A stretch of 37,943 nt of DNA from UBA8516 sp035455245 (GCA_035455245.1 DATIFN010000004.1:1-37943), one strand, 5' to 3'. Positions 16,639 through 24,450 are shown, counted from the stretch's first letter. Made by a program: numbers and translations. The notes: generated by a model not told the origin, from the sequence alone.

Positions 16639-17045
16639 GAAAGAGGTTTTATTGGCTTTCCAAAAACTTCTTTGAAGGTTCTTGGTTTTCCGTCTTTGAA
16701 TATATCCTCGCAACAAAACTTCATAGAAAATGCAGCCATCTGCTCAACAATTGGCTTTAGCGCCTTACCTTTTTCTGTGACGGTGTACTCTATTCTGATT
16801 GGAGTTTCTGGGTGAATTTTTCTTGCGATCAAGCCGTTTCTTTCCATTTCGCGCAGTCTAACAGAAAGTGTTTTTGGGTTTATTCCCTCAACTGATTCAA
16901 GAAATTGGTTAAATCTTGTCTGACCATGCATTGTCATGTTTCTCAAGATGTGTAGAGTAAATTTTTTACCTATGATTTTGAATGTGTTATCGATTGGGCA
17001 ACACCTCATTTCATCTGTTATGATTTTCATTTCTTGATCATGCAA
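16635..17045 (-). CDS. HxlR family transcriptional regulator
   Basis: A 136-residue winged-helix regulator. The HxlR core runs from CCPIDNTFKIIGKKFTLHIL (about 15-34) through RFNQFLESVEGINPKTLS to the wing RIEYTVTEKG, followed by a C-terminal dimerisation helix. Paired Cys (15-16) and another pair near the C-terminus (FCCED) could sense redox state or bind metal, as in thiol-based HxlR/MarR-like sensors. It is divergent from the SEC-C-like gene at 17129, and the intergenic region has three copies of a GAAAGTAA-like element. A TATA sequence on the minus strand at 17088-17095 is about 45 bp before the ATG at 17045. Confidence 0.88.
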   Translation of the reverse strand: MHDQEMKIITDEMRCCPIDNTFKIIGKKFTLHILRNMTMHGQTRFNQFLESVEGINPKTLSVRLREMERNGLIARKIHPETPIRIEYTVTEKGKALKPIVEQMAAFSMKFCCEDIFKDGKPRTFKEVFGKPIKPLS

Positions 17046-17076
17046 CTTACTAATTTCTCACTTGCTTTCCTTGTAG

Positions 17077-17127
17077 TTACTTTCCAATTTATATACTTAC
17101 CTTTCTATAGTTAATATAAGAAAGTAA
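17077..17127. promoter_or_regulatory. Divergent operator with GAAAGTAA elements
   Basis: TTACTTTC (17077-17084) and GAAAGTAA (17120-17127) form an inverted pair, and a third variant (TTACCTTTC, 17097-17105) lies between. The minus-strand TATA (17088-17095) and the likely plus-strand TATA (TTTCTATAG, about 17102-17110) fall inside. Both divergent promoters would be covered. The HxlR protein encoded next door is the natural candidate binder. Confidence 0.5.
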
Positions 17128-17128
17128 T

Positions 17129-17470
17129 ATGCAATGCACAACAGAATCATGTAACATGGAAAAAAATGCAGCATGTTCATGTGGCTCAGACACGCCATAT
17201 GATGAATGCTGCAGTTGCCAAACAATAGATCCTGTAGAACACTCGATGATGGCATGGCACGAATCTTTTTTTACAGCACTCCAACAGGCACAAACAGAAC
17301 GTTTGAAAAAAAAGATAGAATCTTCCTTTGGTCAAGTATTGGATAAAGAAGCTGACGCTGTCTTTGAAGCAATTAGCAAATCTTGGAGCTCGATGATTAC
17401 ACAAGTTGACGCAAAAAATGAACTTGCCTCAAAGTTGCAAAAGATCTATTCTGAAGCAAATAGAAAGTAG
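17129..17470 (+). CDS. Small SEC-C-like Cys-rich protein
   Basis: A 113-residue protein. Residues 1-30 are Cys-rich: two Cys near the N-terminus, then ACSCGSD-x-PYDECCSC, which matches the start of a SEC-C zinc motif (C-x-CGS-x-x-x-Y-x-x-CC) except that the final His/Cys is replaced by a CSC extension. The rest is a soluble helical domain (about 38-110). The gene is divergent from the HxlR regulator, and target-plus-regulator pairs of this type are common, so the protein may respond to metal or thiol stress. ATG at 17129, directly after the operator element, so the mRNA is probably leaderless. Confidence 0.72.
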   Translation: MQCTTESCNMEKNAACSCGSDTPYDECCSCQTIDPVEHSMMAWHESFFTALQQAQTERLKKKIESSFGQVLDKEADAVFEAISKSWSSMITQVDAKNELASKLQKIYSEANRK

Positions 17471-17494
17471 ACAGATACTTTCACCACTTTTTTA

Positions 17495-17519
17495 TTTTTT
17501 TAATTGTTAATTAAAAAAA
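17495..17519. terminator. Perfect AT-rich hairpin after the SEC-C-like gene
   Basis: Seven T then AATT, loop GTT, then AATT and seven A form a perfect 11-bp stem. It lies 24 bp after the stop at 17470. The T-runs on both strands could act as archaeal U-rich terminators in either direction. Confidence 0.5.
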
Positions 17520-17706
17520 GATAAGATGACAACAAGATTCTATTATTTTTCATCCTTTTTGCCAAGTTGTAAAGTTGCCTGGTACTTTTGTATCAAAAAA
17601 TGAAAGATGTTGAACTTATGAAGATGCTCTTCTTTTAATCCATAGACTGTTCATACCTTCAACCATTCCGCCAATAAGAATAATGCTCGTTATAATCTAC
17701 CTAGAT

Positions 17707-17859
17707 TCATAGTGATTTGAATTTCTTAATTGCCTCTTTTGCCAGTTTTTCTAGATCGTCTGCTGTTATTTTGGTCGGATCATCAGATACAAGAGTTTTA
17801 TTGTATTCATCCTCCGTAGTTATCATTTTCTTTTTATCTTCCACGGTTTCATAATTCAT
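17707..17859 (-). CDS. Small charged protein, 50 residues
   Basis: A short frame from ATG at 17859 to TGA at 17707 encodes a 50-residue Lys/Asp/Glu-rich protein with an ordered look: a charged N-terminal half (VEDKKKMITTEDEYNKT), a turn with SDDPTKITADD, and a C-terminal amphipathic helix (LEKLAKEAIKKF). Codon usage matches its neighbours. It follows the PLD-like fragment by about 60 bp on the same strand and may share its transcript. I do not recognise the family. Confidence 0.5.
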   Translation of the reverse strand: MNYETVEDKKKMITTEDEYNKTLVSDDPTKITADDLEKLAKEAIKKFKSL

Positions 17860-17920
17860 CACATCATATTAAAAGATCATTTCAAGCAATAAAGAGGAAT
17901 CTTCGAATCTACTAAATGGT

Positions 17921-18568
17921 TTAAACTTTTATGACATATTTTAGAAGATGGTTTTTATCAGCATAGCCAAAATCGTATACTTTTACATGCTTTGTTTTGT
18001 TTTCCCATAAATTCTCAAAATCTTCAATTTTTGTTTCAACCCTTGACTTGTCATCCCACGAAGTAAAAACATCAATTGATTCAAAGGTCTTATTGTTGGC
18101 GGAAAACGTTTCGTAGGATGTTCCAGTAAAAGCAACCAGATTATTTTCTGAATCCCTAAAAATTCCTATGTTTTCTGAAAATGTTTCCCAGACGTCTGTG
18201 TCAGGTATAGCTATTTTAATTTCTAAATTATTATTATGAATTATCTTTCTTAAAATTTCAACATTATTACCATCAATTAATATGTGGTCGGTTGGATTTT
18301 TTTCCTTATTTTCCGCTTGAAATGATTTTGATAAAAAAGCTAGGTCCTCTGGCCTGAACCTATGACCTGTTATTATTCTGATCTTTGAGTTGTTATTTGC
18401 AAAGTTTGTAAAACCAGCCCAAAGGGTGGTGATGCTTTTTGCTGTAACAAATTGGATCGCCCTATCAAACTGGATGCAGTTGCTTAAACAGGGTACAAAA
18501 AATTCTGAGACAAGATCATTTCTATCTGACCTGTATTCTTTTCTTAATGACAAGCTTCGCAAGCTCAA
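17921..18568 (-). CDS. PLD-like domain remnant of a helicase-nuclease type protein
   Basis: A 215-residue protein matching only the N-terminal phospholipase D-like domain of large DEAD/DEAH helicases seen in restriction and phage-defence loci: LRKEYRSDRNDLVSEFFVPC (about 8-27), then the RAIQFVTA strand, KIRIITGHRFRPEDL, and GIFRDSENNLVAFTGTSYET with FESIDVFTSW and FENLW. In active relatives the segment before GIF reads H-x-K; here it is FSEN, so the catalytic His and Lys appear to be Ser and Asn. The helicase part is absent: the frame ends at 17921 and no helicase motif follows. It may be a decayed remnant, or a small protein that keeps the fold for binding. ATG at 18568. Confidence 0.65.
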   Translation of the reverse strand: MSLRSLSLRKEYRSDRNDLVSEFFVPCLSNCIQFDRAIQFVTAKSITTLWAGFTNFANNNSKIRIITGHRFRPEDLAFLSKSFQAENKEKNPTDHILIDGNNVEILRKIIHNNNLEIKIAIPDTDVWETFSENIGIFRDSENNLVAFTGTSYETFSANNKTFESIDVFTSWDDKSRVETKIEDFENLWENKTKHVKVYDFGYADKNHLLKYVIKV

Positions 18569-18867
18569 TTAAAGTAAAAATCTATTGTTTGATATTTAAA
18601 GGTGAGAAAAAGCATAGAATTATTTTTTACCCTCTCATACCTAAATTGGTATTTCACTGATTTTTTTCACAAATGGATTACTGAAAACATGCTGAAATTA
18701 ATACACTTGTGAAAATCGAAATGATAGATCCTTTCCTCCAGTTAGTGGATTATCCAATCAAATTTGGCTCAGACCACACCCTCTGTCCCACTTGGATTAT
18801 TCGTACTGATGAACTCATATAGTAAATTTGCTTACCAATGCCTTGATACCCGTTGGGAGAGTGGTGA
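18569..18867. other. Intergenic region, nothing recognised
   Basis: About 300 bp between the start of the PLD-like gene and the end of the small zinc-type gene at 18868. It is AT-rich and would hold the promoter of the minus-strand PLD-like gene. I see no frame, RNA or repeat that I can support. Confidence 0.4.
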
Positions 18868-18984
18868 TCAAATAGATTGTTCCTCGATTCCGCACAAAGA
18901 ACACTTCTCAAGAAAAATGTTTACCAGTTTCCAAATATGTTTTCCATTTTTTGATTTTGGGCATTTTGTTTTTATTTTTTTCAT
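18868..18984 (-). CDS. 38-residue putative zinc-binding protein
   Basis: A short frame from ATG at 18984 to TGA at 18868. The peptide has Cys8 in KCPKSKNGKH, His16, and a C-terminal CSLCG (Cys28, Cys31), so C-x7-H-x11-C-x2-C is a plausible single zinc site, with IWKLVNIFLEK as a helix or strand between. A TATA-like sequence (about 19005-19016) is 25 bp before the ATG, as expected for a leaderless gene. Small proteins of this plan are frequent in Thaumarchaeota, from memory. Function unknown. Confidence 0.55.
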   Translation of the reverse strand: MKKIKTKCPKSKNGKHIWKLVNIFLEKCSLCGIEEQSI

Positions 18985-19004
18985 TTTGACAAATAACACA
19001 TGAA

Positions 19005-19016
19005 TATGATATATCA
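19005..19016 (-). promoter_or_regulatory. TATA box of the small zinc-type gene
   Basis: TTGATATATCAT on the minus strand is centred about 26 bp before the ATG at 18984. It supports the reality of that small gene and implies a leaderless transcript. Confidence 0.45.
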
Positions 19017-19188
19017 AAAGGGAAGTAATGAAATAAAAATACATGGATTCAAAAGGAAAAATCCGATCAAATTCGATAAATCGCTAATGTTTATCACAAT
19101 AGGCGATTAACCCTTCCCTAAAAATACGAACAATTAAACGAAAATTCATAATGGAATAAACATCAGGGAATTGTTGGATTTTTCTGTT

Positions 19189-20016
19189 CTAGTATAGTTT
19201 ATCGATTCCGGCAACATCGCCAGAATTAAGATCTCTTTTTATTGTTTCACCATTGCTTGCATATCTGTACATGGTTTCACTTGTGCAACTGTCACTTGGG
19301 TGACCCATTCCTACCGCGTGACCTATTTCATGGGTTGAAATGTTCTCAAAGTCCATCTTTCCAGCTTCACCACTGGAACTCCAATTAAAATCAACATCAT
19401 CATATACTTGATCCCATTCGACTATTTGTCCTGAAAAGGTGCTATACCATGTAGTTGTGACGGCTATTACTCCAGTACTTGCAATATTTGCAAAGTAAAT
19501 TTCATTTGCTCCATCAGGTGAAGACGAATCTGCTGTTAATGTTGCGTCAGTGGTACTTCCACCTTCCATAATATTGACATATATTGAATCTCCTTTAATT
19601 CCGTTAGAGGCATCCTCCCATTTGGCGATATTATTTTCAATATTAGAAAGAATGAATGGCGAGCTTAATCCATCCGAATTTACTGGATTCACAATCCATG
19701 CCTCCGGTGTAGTCCACTTTACTCCTCCTTTTGTTAAAAAGGAATAACACAGGGTTTTGCTTGGCGGTTTACCTCCAATGGCCTGTTGTTTGGCAGATTC
19801 GTCCTTGTAATGAACAAACAATATTCCCTCTACATCATTTCCCTTTACGTCCTTTGCTTTTCCTAAACTGAAGACTCCTGGTGAAATTTCAGAAAGTCCT
19901 GGTGGGATTTTAAATTCTTTATTTTCTTTTTTTTCAGTTAATGCAAAGACACTTGGTTGTAATACAAATCCAAGGACAAGTATCATTATGACAAAAAGAG
20001 GTACTGCCTGATTCAT
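19189..20016 (-). CDS. Secreted matrixin-like zinc metalloprotease
   Basis: A 275-residue exported protease. A signal peptide covers about 1-25. A propeptide-like region follows, then the catalytic domain (about 110-275) with the metzincin motif HEIGHAVGMGH (His229, His233, His239, catalytic Glu230) and a Met-turn in SETMYRYA (Met249). This is the M10 (matrixin) arrangement. The N-terminal region has no clear cysteine switch of the PRCGVPD type; a single Cys near residue 94 lies in TLCYS and could serve instead. It would digest extracellular proteins or process surface proteins. ATG at 20016. Confidence 0.88.
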   Translation of the reverse strand: MNQAVPLFVIMILVLGFVLQPSVFALTEKKENKEFKIPPGLSEISPGVFSLGKAKDVKGNDVEGILFVHYKDESAKQQAIGGKPPSKTLCYSFLTKGGVKWTTPEAWIVNPVNSDGLSSPFILSNIENNIAKWEDASNGIKGDSIYVNIMEGGSTTDATLTADSSSPDGANEIYFANIASTGVIAVTTTWYSTFSGQIVEWDQVYDDVDFNWSSSGEAGKMDFENISTHEIGHAVGMGHPSDSCTSETMYRYASNGETIKRDLNSGDVAGIDKLY

Positions 20017-20397
20017 TTTTGAAATTATTATTCAAATATCGTACATAAGCCTTACTACACTTTGGAATATTACAACAAGGTTTGTGATTCCCATTTTTAG
20101 AAATAAGGTTTCAAGATGATGGTTATTTCAATTTGCAATTAGATTTGAATAATTTATTATTAAAATCATATCAAAAAATGACCAGATAAAGGCATTAACG
20201 GAATTATTTGTAGGGTTACACAAGATAAAATTTGATATGTTAAGTATTCCTAGTTTCTAAACCAATTAAAATACAATATTAGAATTCAAAATTTCAGAAA
20301 AATTAGAGGAGCTTTCTTTGTTTATTTTCCCAAAAAATGTCCGATATGTAATTTTTAAGGTATGCAAATTTTGAAAGTATGGTAACTTTGTTGCACT
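20017..20397. other. Divergent intergenic region with promoters
   Basis: About 380 AT-rich bp between the metalloprotease and the small secreted gene at 20398. It holds the metalloprotease promoter and, at the right end, a TATA-like TTTTTAAG (20352-20359) and the operator at 20382-20394. No coding frame or structured RNA was supported. Confidence 0.5.
20382..20394. promoter_or_regulatory. GTAACTTTGTTGC operator-like site
   Basis: The sequence differs at one base from the perfect palindrome GTAACTTTGTTAC found at 24085 and 24431. It lies where transcription should start (25 bp after the TATA at 20352-20359) and 3 bp before the ATG at 20398. This is a repressor-like position. Confidence 0.5.
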
Positions 20398-20661
20398 ATG
20401 CTTAAAAAGGAAAAAGAGCATAAAGTGACAATGACAGAATCAAGTCCCCTCAAATTAAGGTCAATAATTCTCATTGCTGCTGTTAGTTTGATAATAGCTT
20501 CAATTGCGATCGTATCTCTTACCAACACAGCCAGAGCACAATCCCCCTCAGAAAACAAGACCGTAGGAGATTCATCTGATGGTTACAATGACAGTTCACA
20601 TGATGGCAAACAATGTCCATCTAAGGATAAAAAGAGCGCCACTAACACCAGTTCAGCCTAG
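20398..20661 (+). CDS. Small exported protein, unknown
   Basis: An 87-residue protein with a basic N-terminus, one hydrophobic segment (about 20-42) ending in a likely signal cleavage ARAQ, and a short Ser/Asp/Lys-rich tail with one Cys (KQCPS). It is most likely secreted. The ATG at 20398 sits just after the operator-like site, so its expression is probably controlled by the regulator of 24094-24450. An internal ATG at 20431 would remove the charged extension. Function unknown. Confidence 0.55.
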   Translation: MLKKEKEHKVTMTESSPLKLRSIILIAAVSLIIASIAIVSLTNTARAQSPSENKTVGDSSDGYNDSSHDGKQCPSKDKKSATNTSSA

Positions 20662-20867
20662 CCAATAACATTATCACAGGAAAATTTATTGCAGTTTTTT
20701 GAAGATTTATCCATGACGAAATGAAACAAAATCAACGGTAGAAAGACTGCAGAAGATATGACTGCAAGCATGAATTTATCCAGAAATATGAGGTATCCTG
20801 TTACGCCAATCGCAGTCATAATTTCAATATAAGTGCAAGTACACAGCAAAAGGAGTTTTTCTTTCAT
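20658..20867 (-). CDS. Small two-TM protein
   Basis: A 69-residue protein with two membrane segments (about 4-26 and 32-52) and a short polar tail with two Cys (NCNKFSC). It overlaps the convergent gene at 20661 by four bases. Support is moderate: an ATG start and an AT-rich TATA-like sequence (TTTTAATATTA on the minus strand, about 20886-20896) roughly 25 bp upstream. Function unknown. Confidence 0.45.
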   Translation of the reverse strand: MKEKLLLLCTCTYIEIMTAIGVTGYLIFLDKFMLAVISSAVFLPLILFHFVMDKSSKNCNKFSCDNVIG

Positions 20868-21069
20868 GAAATCCTCACACCGGAATAATATTAAAATAAT
20901 TTTCCAGATTGATTCCTAATCAATAGTGCATTTTTCCAATTTTAAATATCTCCAACTTTAAGGCTTGAGGATTGATGTAATATCTGGTGCTTCGATTCAA
21001 GTGATAGTATGGATGCATCATTTGTTTTGGTTCTTATTGGATTGGATTAAAATCCCTCCTTTGCAGAAA

Positions 21070-22023
21070 TCATTTGTTCATGGATTGTTGATGTTCAAGC
21101 TCATAGAGTTTTTCTATTCTTTTAAACGTCAATGGGTGTGTTCTAAATATTTCACCAAACTTGCTATAGTTGCTCTTTCTTTCCCAATCCATTGCTCTTT
21201 CTACTTCCGCTTCTGAAATTTGTTGGTCTGCATAATATGAAGAGAATTTAGACACTTCATAGCTTGATGCAACGGGATCTACTGCATAAAACGAACGCAA
21301 TGTAGAGCTTTGTGCTTCTTGTTTTTGTAAGCTTAAACCGTAAGTTATTTTTGCCAATCCATTTGCAAGAAAAGTTGGGCGTATTTGGTGGCCTGCAAAA
21401 TTGTCTGCATAATATTCTCTAAGCCTTGAAAAATACAGGATGAGAAGGTTTGTGATAAAGTAAACTGCAAAGGCACCGGCCCCTATCAAGATTGCACCCC
21501 CTCCCTGATTTCTTGACCTATTAAACATAGTAGAGATTGCAATAAAATATGCAATTGTTGGAATTACCGAGACAATAGTCATTACTACCATGTCATTGTG
21601 TTTGATGTGTCCTATCTCGTGTGCAATTACTCCTTTAATTTCATCCTGGTTTAGTGTGTTTAGAAGGCCGCGTGTTAAAGTAAGTGTTGCAGATTTGTTT
21701 GACCTCCCAAAAACAAATGCGTTTGGCATAGCAGTATTTGCGATCGCAATTTTTGGTACCATTATTTTGTTTTTGAAACAAATATCTTGAACAGCTTTTT
21801 CTAACCATGGAAGTTCATCCTTTTCTAAAGGTCTCATGTTTGTGCTCATCCGCACAATAAAAGGCCCTATTGCCCATTGAAACAAACCCATTACAATACC
21901 GATTCCAACAGTTCCAAAAATACCGATATTAAAATAAAATGCAATACCCGCAAGTAATGCAAAAAGCAATCCAAAAACCAGAATCATCGTAAGGCTCATT
22001 GATGCCACAAGTTTTCCAATCAT
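21070..22023 (-). CDS. htpX: M48 family metalloprotease, HtpX-like
   Basis: A 317-residue integral membrane protease. Two N-terminal membrane helices (about 5-30, 32-56) precede the zinc motif HEIGH (His135, Glu136, His139), and two more helices (about 148-168 and 180-200) precede the third ligand region REYYADNFAG, as in HtpX. HtpX proteins degrade misfolded membrane proteins at the cytoplasmic face under stress. The upstream minus-strand neighbour (22108-22815) is a membrane-anchored HTH protein 84 bp away on the same strand, so a stress operon is plausible. ATG at 22023. Confidence 0.92.
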   Translation of the reverse strand: MIGKLVASMSLTMILVFGLLFALLAGIAFYFNIGIFGTVGIGIVMGLFQWAIGPFIVRMSTNMRPLEKDELPWLEKAVQDICFKNKIMVPKIAIANTAMPNAFVFGRSNKSATLTLTRGLLNTLNQDEIKGVIAHEIGHIKHNDMVVMTIVSVIPTIAYFIAISTMFNRSRNQGGGAILIGAGAFAVYFITNLLILYFSRLREYYADNFAGHQIRPTFLANGLAKITYGLSLQKQEAQSSTLRSFYAVDPVASSYEVSKFSSYYADQQISEAEVERAMDWERKSNYSKFGEIFRTHPLTFKRIEKLYELEHQQSMNK

Positions 22024-22107
22024 AAGGAAAATTTCTTTTCCCCTTGATATAATTTGTTCGAGGAAAAAAGAATGAAGGATTTTAGAAAATAAGAATAAAT
22101 TTCAAGT

Positions 22108-22815
22108 CTAGGAAGAATAATTGTTGAGATGCGTTCTATAAGATCTAAACAGAACCTCAAAACTTATTCCTATTCCCACAATTAATGCAGTTAAGGCAAT
22201 AGGCCAAAATAGATCCTGTGGGACTCCAATTGTTGAAAAGACAGAGCCCGATTCTGCGACTGCTTCATGGAATGATTCTAATTTTCTTCTTGCAAGATCT
22301 ATTCGTTCTTCAGAAACTAAACCTACGTAACCTCCACTTTTAAGATACTCACTTGTCTTTTGTGGAACTTGTACAAGATTTTGAACAGATATGGTACCAA
22401 ACCATGTTAAAACCCCAAAAATCCCAATTGCCGCGAATCGATAAATCGTCTTAAGAGAATCAAATAATGATTTTGATTCTCTTGCCTTCACAGATAGGTG
22501 TGAGGGTAGAATCACAACTGCAAATCTTGCAGCGGAATAATATTTCATGTCATGTTCTTTAGAATTTTTTTCAATTTTTACAATCCTTACAATTCCATGG
22601 TCTTGTAATTTTTTAATGTGATATCTAACAAGCTGTAGGGAGATCCCCGTTTTTTGTGCAATTTGGTTTGCAGTCATCACCTCAGCATATAATAATTTTA
22701 GTATTTTCCGACTAGAATCGGAGCTTAAAAGTTCACCAAATGATTTTATCTTTTCGTCATCAGTTGAGATTATCTCAATATTTTCTGATTCATTAACTTG
22801 TTTGTTATTTATCAT
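22108..22815 (-). CDS. Membrane-anchored ArsR-like HTH regulator
   Basis: A 235-residue protein. Residues about 25-100 are a winged helix of the ArsR type (SDSSRKILKLLYAEVMTANQ, ISLQLVRYHIKKLQDHGIV as recognition helix, wing with YYSA). Two membrane segments follow (about 128-150 and 205-228), with an extracytoplasmic helical loop between. A membrane-bound regulator of this kind could relay envelope state to DNA. It precedes the HtpX-like gene on the same strand, so it may control that protease. ATG at 22815. Confidence 0.82.
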   Translation of the reverse strand: MINNKQVNESENIEIISTDDEKIKSFGELLSSDSSRKILKLLYAEVMTANQIAQKTGISLQLVRYHIKKLQDHGIVRIVKIEKNSKEHDMKYYSAARFAVVILPSHLSVKARESKSLFDSLKTIYRFAAIGIFGVLTWFGTISVQNLVQVPQKTSEYLKSGGYVGLVSEERIDLARRKLESFHEAVAESGSVFSTIGVPQDLFWPIALTALIVGIGISFEVLFRSYRTHLNNYSS

Positions 22816-22913
22816 AATATAATGTAATTATTATCCGTTAACATAGTATGTAAATTTTTGGTGAAAATCAGATTTCATCAAACGCTATATGCATTTGTGA
22901 CCCATAATGACAC

Positions 22914-23222
22914 ATGAAGACAAATTATGCTGTGTTAATAGGTGCAGTGCTTGTTCTTTCTTTTTCTTCAGCACAACTTGCCTTAGCACAATATGATCAA
23001 TATGAAACACAAACAAAAGACACCTTACAACAAAAAAAGGATCTTGCAAAAGAGGCAGTAAGAATTGCCGCTCAGAATCCACACCAAGGATCAGGGACAC
23101 CTTTATTTGATCCGGCTGGTGTGATAGGCAGTTCTATTATCATAGGCTCAGTCCTTGGCGGAATCGCAATAGCCTTTGTAATAAAGTCGAAAAAAAAGAA
23201 TGCAATACTTGGCACAAGATAA
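22914..23222 (+). CDS. Small exported protein with C-terminal membrane anchor
   Basis: A 102-residue protein with a signal peptide (about 1-25, ALAQ), a short charged helical part (about 26-60) and one C-terminal membrane helix (about 68-90) with a basic tail (KSKKKN). It should sit outside the membrane with its tail in the cytoplasm. It is divergent from the HTH regulator at 22108-22815, sharing a 98-bp intergenic region, so it could be a target of that regulator. Function unknown. Confidence 0.65.
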   Translation: MKTNYAVLIGAVLVLSFSSAQLALAQYDQYETQTKDTLQQKKDLAKEAVRIAAQNPHQGSGTPLFDPAGVIGSSIIIGSVLGGIAIAFVIKSKKKNAILGTR

Positions 23223-23485
23223 ATTCCATAATTTTTTTTATTTTCTAAACAGTTAGTGAATGCTGATAAATTGTAACCGACTTCATTTTTTCCGTTGATC
23301 ATTCTCTACGAAGAGTATGGGAAAAATGTTACCTCTCTTAAAAAATCTGGTTTGTACTGATTTTTTGAGATAGTTTGAAATCTAAAGTTACTTTTTCCAA
23401 GGGCATTATCAAAAAAATGAATTCAAGTTTTTAGGATAAAGAAAAGCATTCTATTAATACAATCAATTTATGAAAAATTGATTGA

Positions 23486-24046
23486 TCATTGTTGCTGATC
23501 ATTTTTTGAATTTTCATCTCCAAGTTTTTTGTCAATGTCATCTTTTAGTTTCTTATACTTTTCATACCTCTTGCTCCATTTTGAGATTGAGATGTATTGT
23601 TTAATTCCTATACCAACCCACACCAAGGAAATAACTAGGATGGAAAGTTGAAGAGGTCTGATGTGTAGTCCTTCAAAGCGCTCAGGTGGTTTTACCCTAT
23701 TATCCTTTGAAAGATTATCTAATTTTTTGGAAATGTCTGCAAACTCTTGAGAATTGATGATCTCACTTATTTTTTTTGCCTGTTGATCTGGTGGAAGTTT
23801 TTCTACCCCACTAAACAAGGCGCGATATTTTTGGTTTAAATCTTTAAACTCTTCTCTTATCTGTACCAATTCTTCATCTGGCCTGAAAGGATTATCCAAC
23901 ACGCTGACAGAAAGTAGTAGTGCCGCTGGTGGAATAATAAGAATTGAAAAGACCATAATTAAGAAGAACTTTTTTGTTTTATTCAGCTGTGAAATAATCC
24001 CATCCATGATCATGAAAATATTGTCATTTTTTTCAGAATCGGTCAT
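23486..24046 (-). CDS. Two-TM protein with extracytoplasmic helical domain
   Basis: A 186-residue protein. Membrane segments at about 26-50 and 130-148 frame an outside domain of some 80 residues that looks mostly helical (DQQAKKISEIINSQEF and KKLDNLSKDN), and a Lys/Asp-rich coiled tail follows. A clear Shine-Dalgarno (AGGAGGT, 8 bp before the ATG at 24046) supports the start and suggests translation as a downstream cistron. It lies 47 bp behind the wHTH gene at 24094-24450, and a GTAACTTTGTTAC palindrome stands between them. Function unknown. Confidence 0.7.
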   Translation of the reverse strand: MTDSEKNDNIFMIMDGIISQLNKTKKFFLIMVFSILIIPPAALLLSVSVLDNPFRPDEELVQIREEFKDLNQKYRALFSGVEKLPPDQQAKKISEIINSQEFADISKKLDNLSKDNRVKPPERFEGLHIRPLQLSILVISLVWVGIGIKQYISISKWSKRYEKYKKLKDDIDKKLGDENSKNDQQQ

Positions 24047-24084
24047 AGTCTATTACCTCCTGCTTTTTGCTTAATAATGATGTA

Positions 24085-24097
24085 GTAACTTTGTTAC
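24085..24097. promoter_or_regulatory. GTAACTTTGTTAC palindrome (site 2)
   Basis: A perfect 5-3-5 inverted repeat, identical to the one at 24431-24443. It overlaps the TAA stop of the wHTH gene and precedes the two-TM gene. An AT-rich TTATTAAG (about 24067-24074) lies downstream of it on the minus strand, so an internal promoter with this operator is possible. Confidence 0.6.
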
Positions 24098-24450
24098 TCA
24101 TCTTTTTCTCCACCTCTTGGAAATAATTTCTCATATGGCTCAAGAATTTCTTTTAGTAGGGTTTTGCCTTTTTCTGAAACCTTGTATAATATTATACTCT
24201 TATTTCCCCATGGTTCTTCTCGTCTTGTTATCAGTTCCTTGTTGACCATTTCGTCTAGGATTTCCTTATGTTTAACATTGTTTAACCCACAAATGCTCAT
24301 CAACTTGCTTTGATTTATCTCACCATGTTCAAATAATTTCAAAATAATATCTTTTCTAATGTAAGCTCTATCTCTGTATTCATGAACCAAATCACATGAC
24401 AAATTTTGGACAACGTAAATTAAGTGTAAGGTAACTTTGTTACTTAACAA
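24094..24450 (-). CDS. Winged-helix regulator (HTH_45-like)
   Basis: A small archaeal winged-helix protein of up to 118 residues. From YRDRAYIRKDIILKLFEHGE to the wing and YKVSEKGKTLL it follows the HTH_45-type pattern, with SKLMSICGLNNVKHKEILD as helix-turn-helix. The start is uncertain: the longest frame begins with TTG at 24450, but TTG codons at 24402 and 24390 are nearer to where the family usually begins. An identical palindrome stands at both ends of the gene (24085 and 24431) and a near copy at 20382, so it probably binds GTAACTTTGTTAC and controls itself, the gene behind it and the divergent PepSY gene. The inducer is unknown. Confidence 0.82.
   Translation of the reverse strand: MLSNKVTLHLIYVVQNLSCDLVHEYRDRAYIRKDIILKLFEHGEINQSKLMSICGLNNVKHKEILDEMVNKELITRREEPWGNKSIILYKVSEKGKTLLKEILEPYEKLFPRGGEKDE
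24431..24443. promoter_or_regulatory. GTAACTTTGTTAC palindrome (site 1)
   Basis: A perfect 5-3-5 inverted repeat between the wHTH gene and the divergent PepSY gene. It is about 25 bp downstream of a minus-strand TATA-like sequence (near 24462-24472), so it covers the regulator's likely transcription start, and it is about 25 bp upstream of the PepSY TATA. Autorepression plus activation or repression of the PepSY gene would both fit. Confidence 0.6.

Noticed and set aside
17921..18568. Complete defence island around the PLD-like gene
   Set aside because: No helicase, methyltransferase, nuclease or toxin gene lies beside it; only the fragment is present.
18764..19003. Plus-strand 79-residue frame
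   Set aside because: It has the composition of an antisense frame, and the minus strand there carries the better supported 38-residue gene with its own TATA box.
23384..23394. AAAGTTACTTT near the end of the 23486 gene
   Set aside because: It resembles one half of the GTAACTTTGTTAC site but lacks the 5-3-5 symmetry and is not at a promoter.
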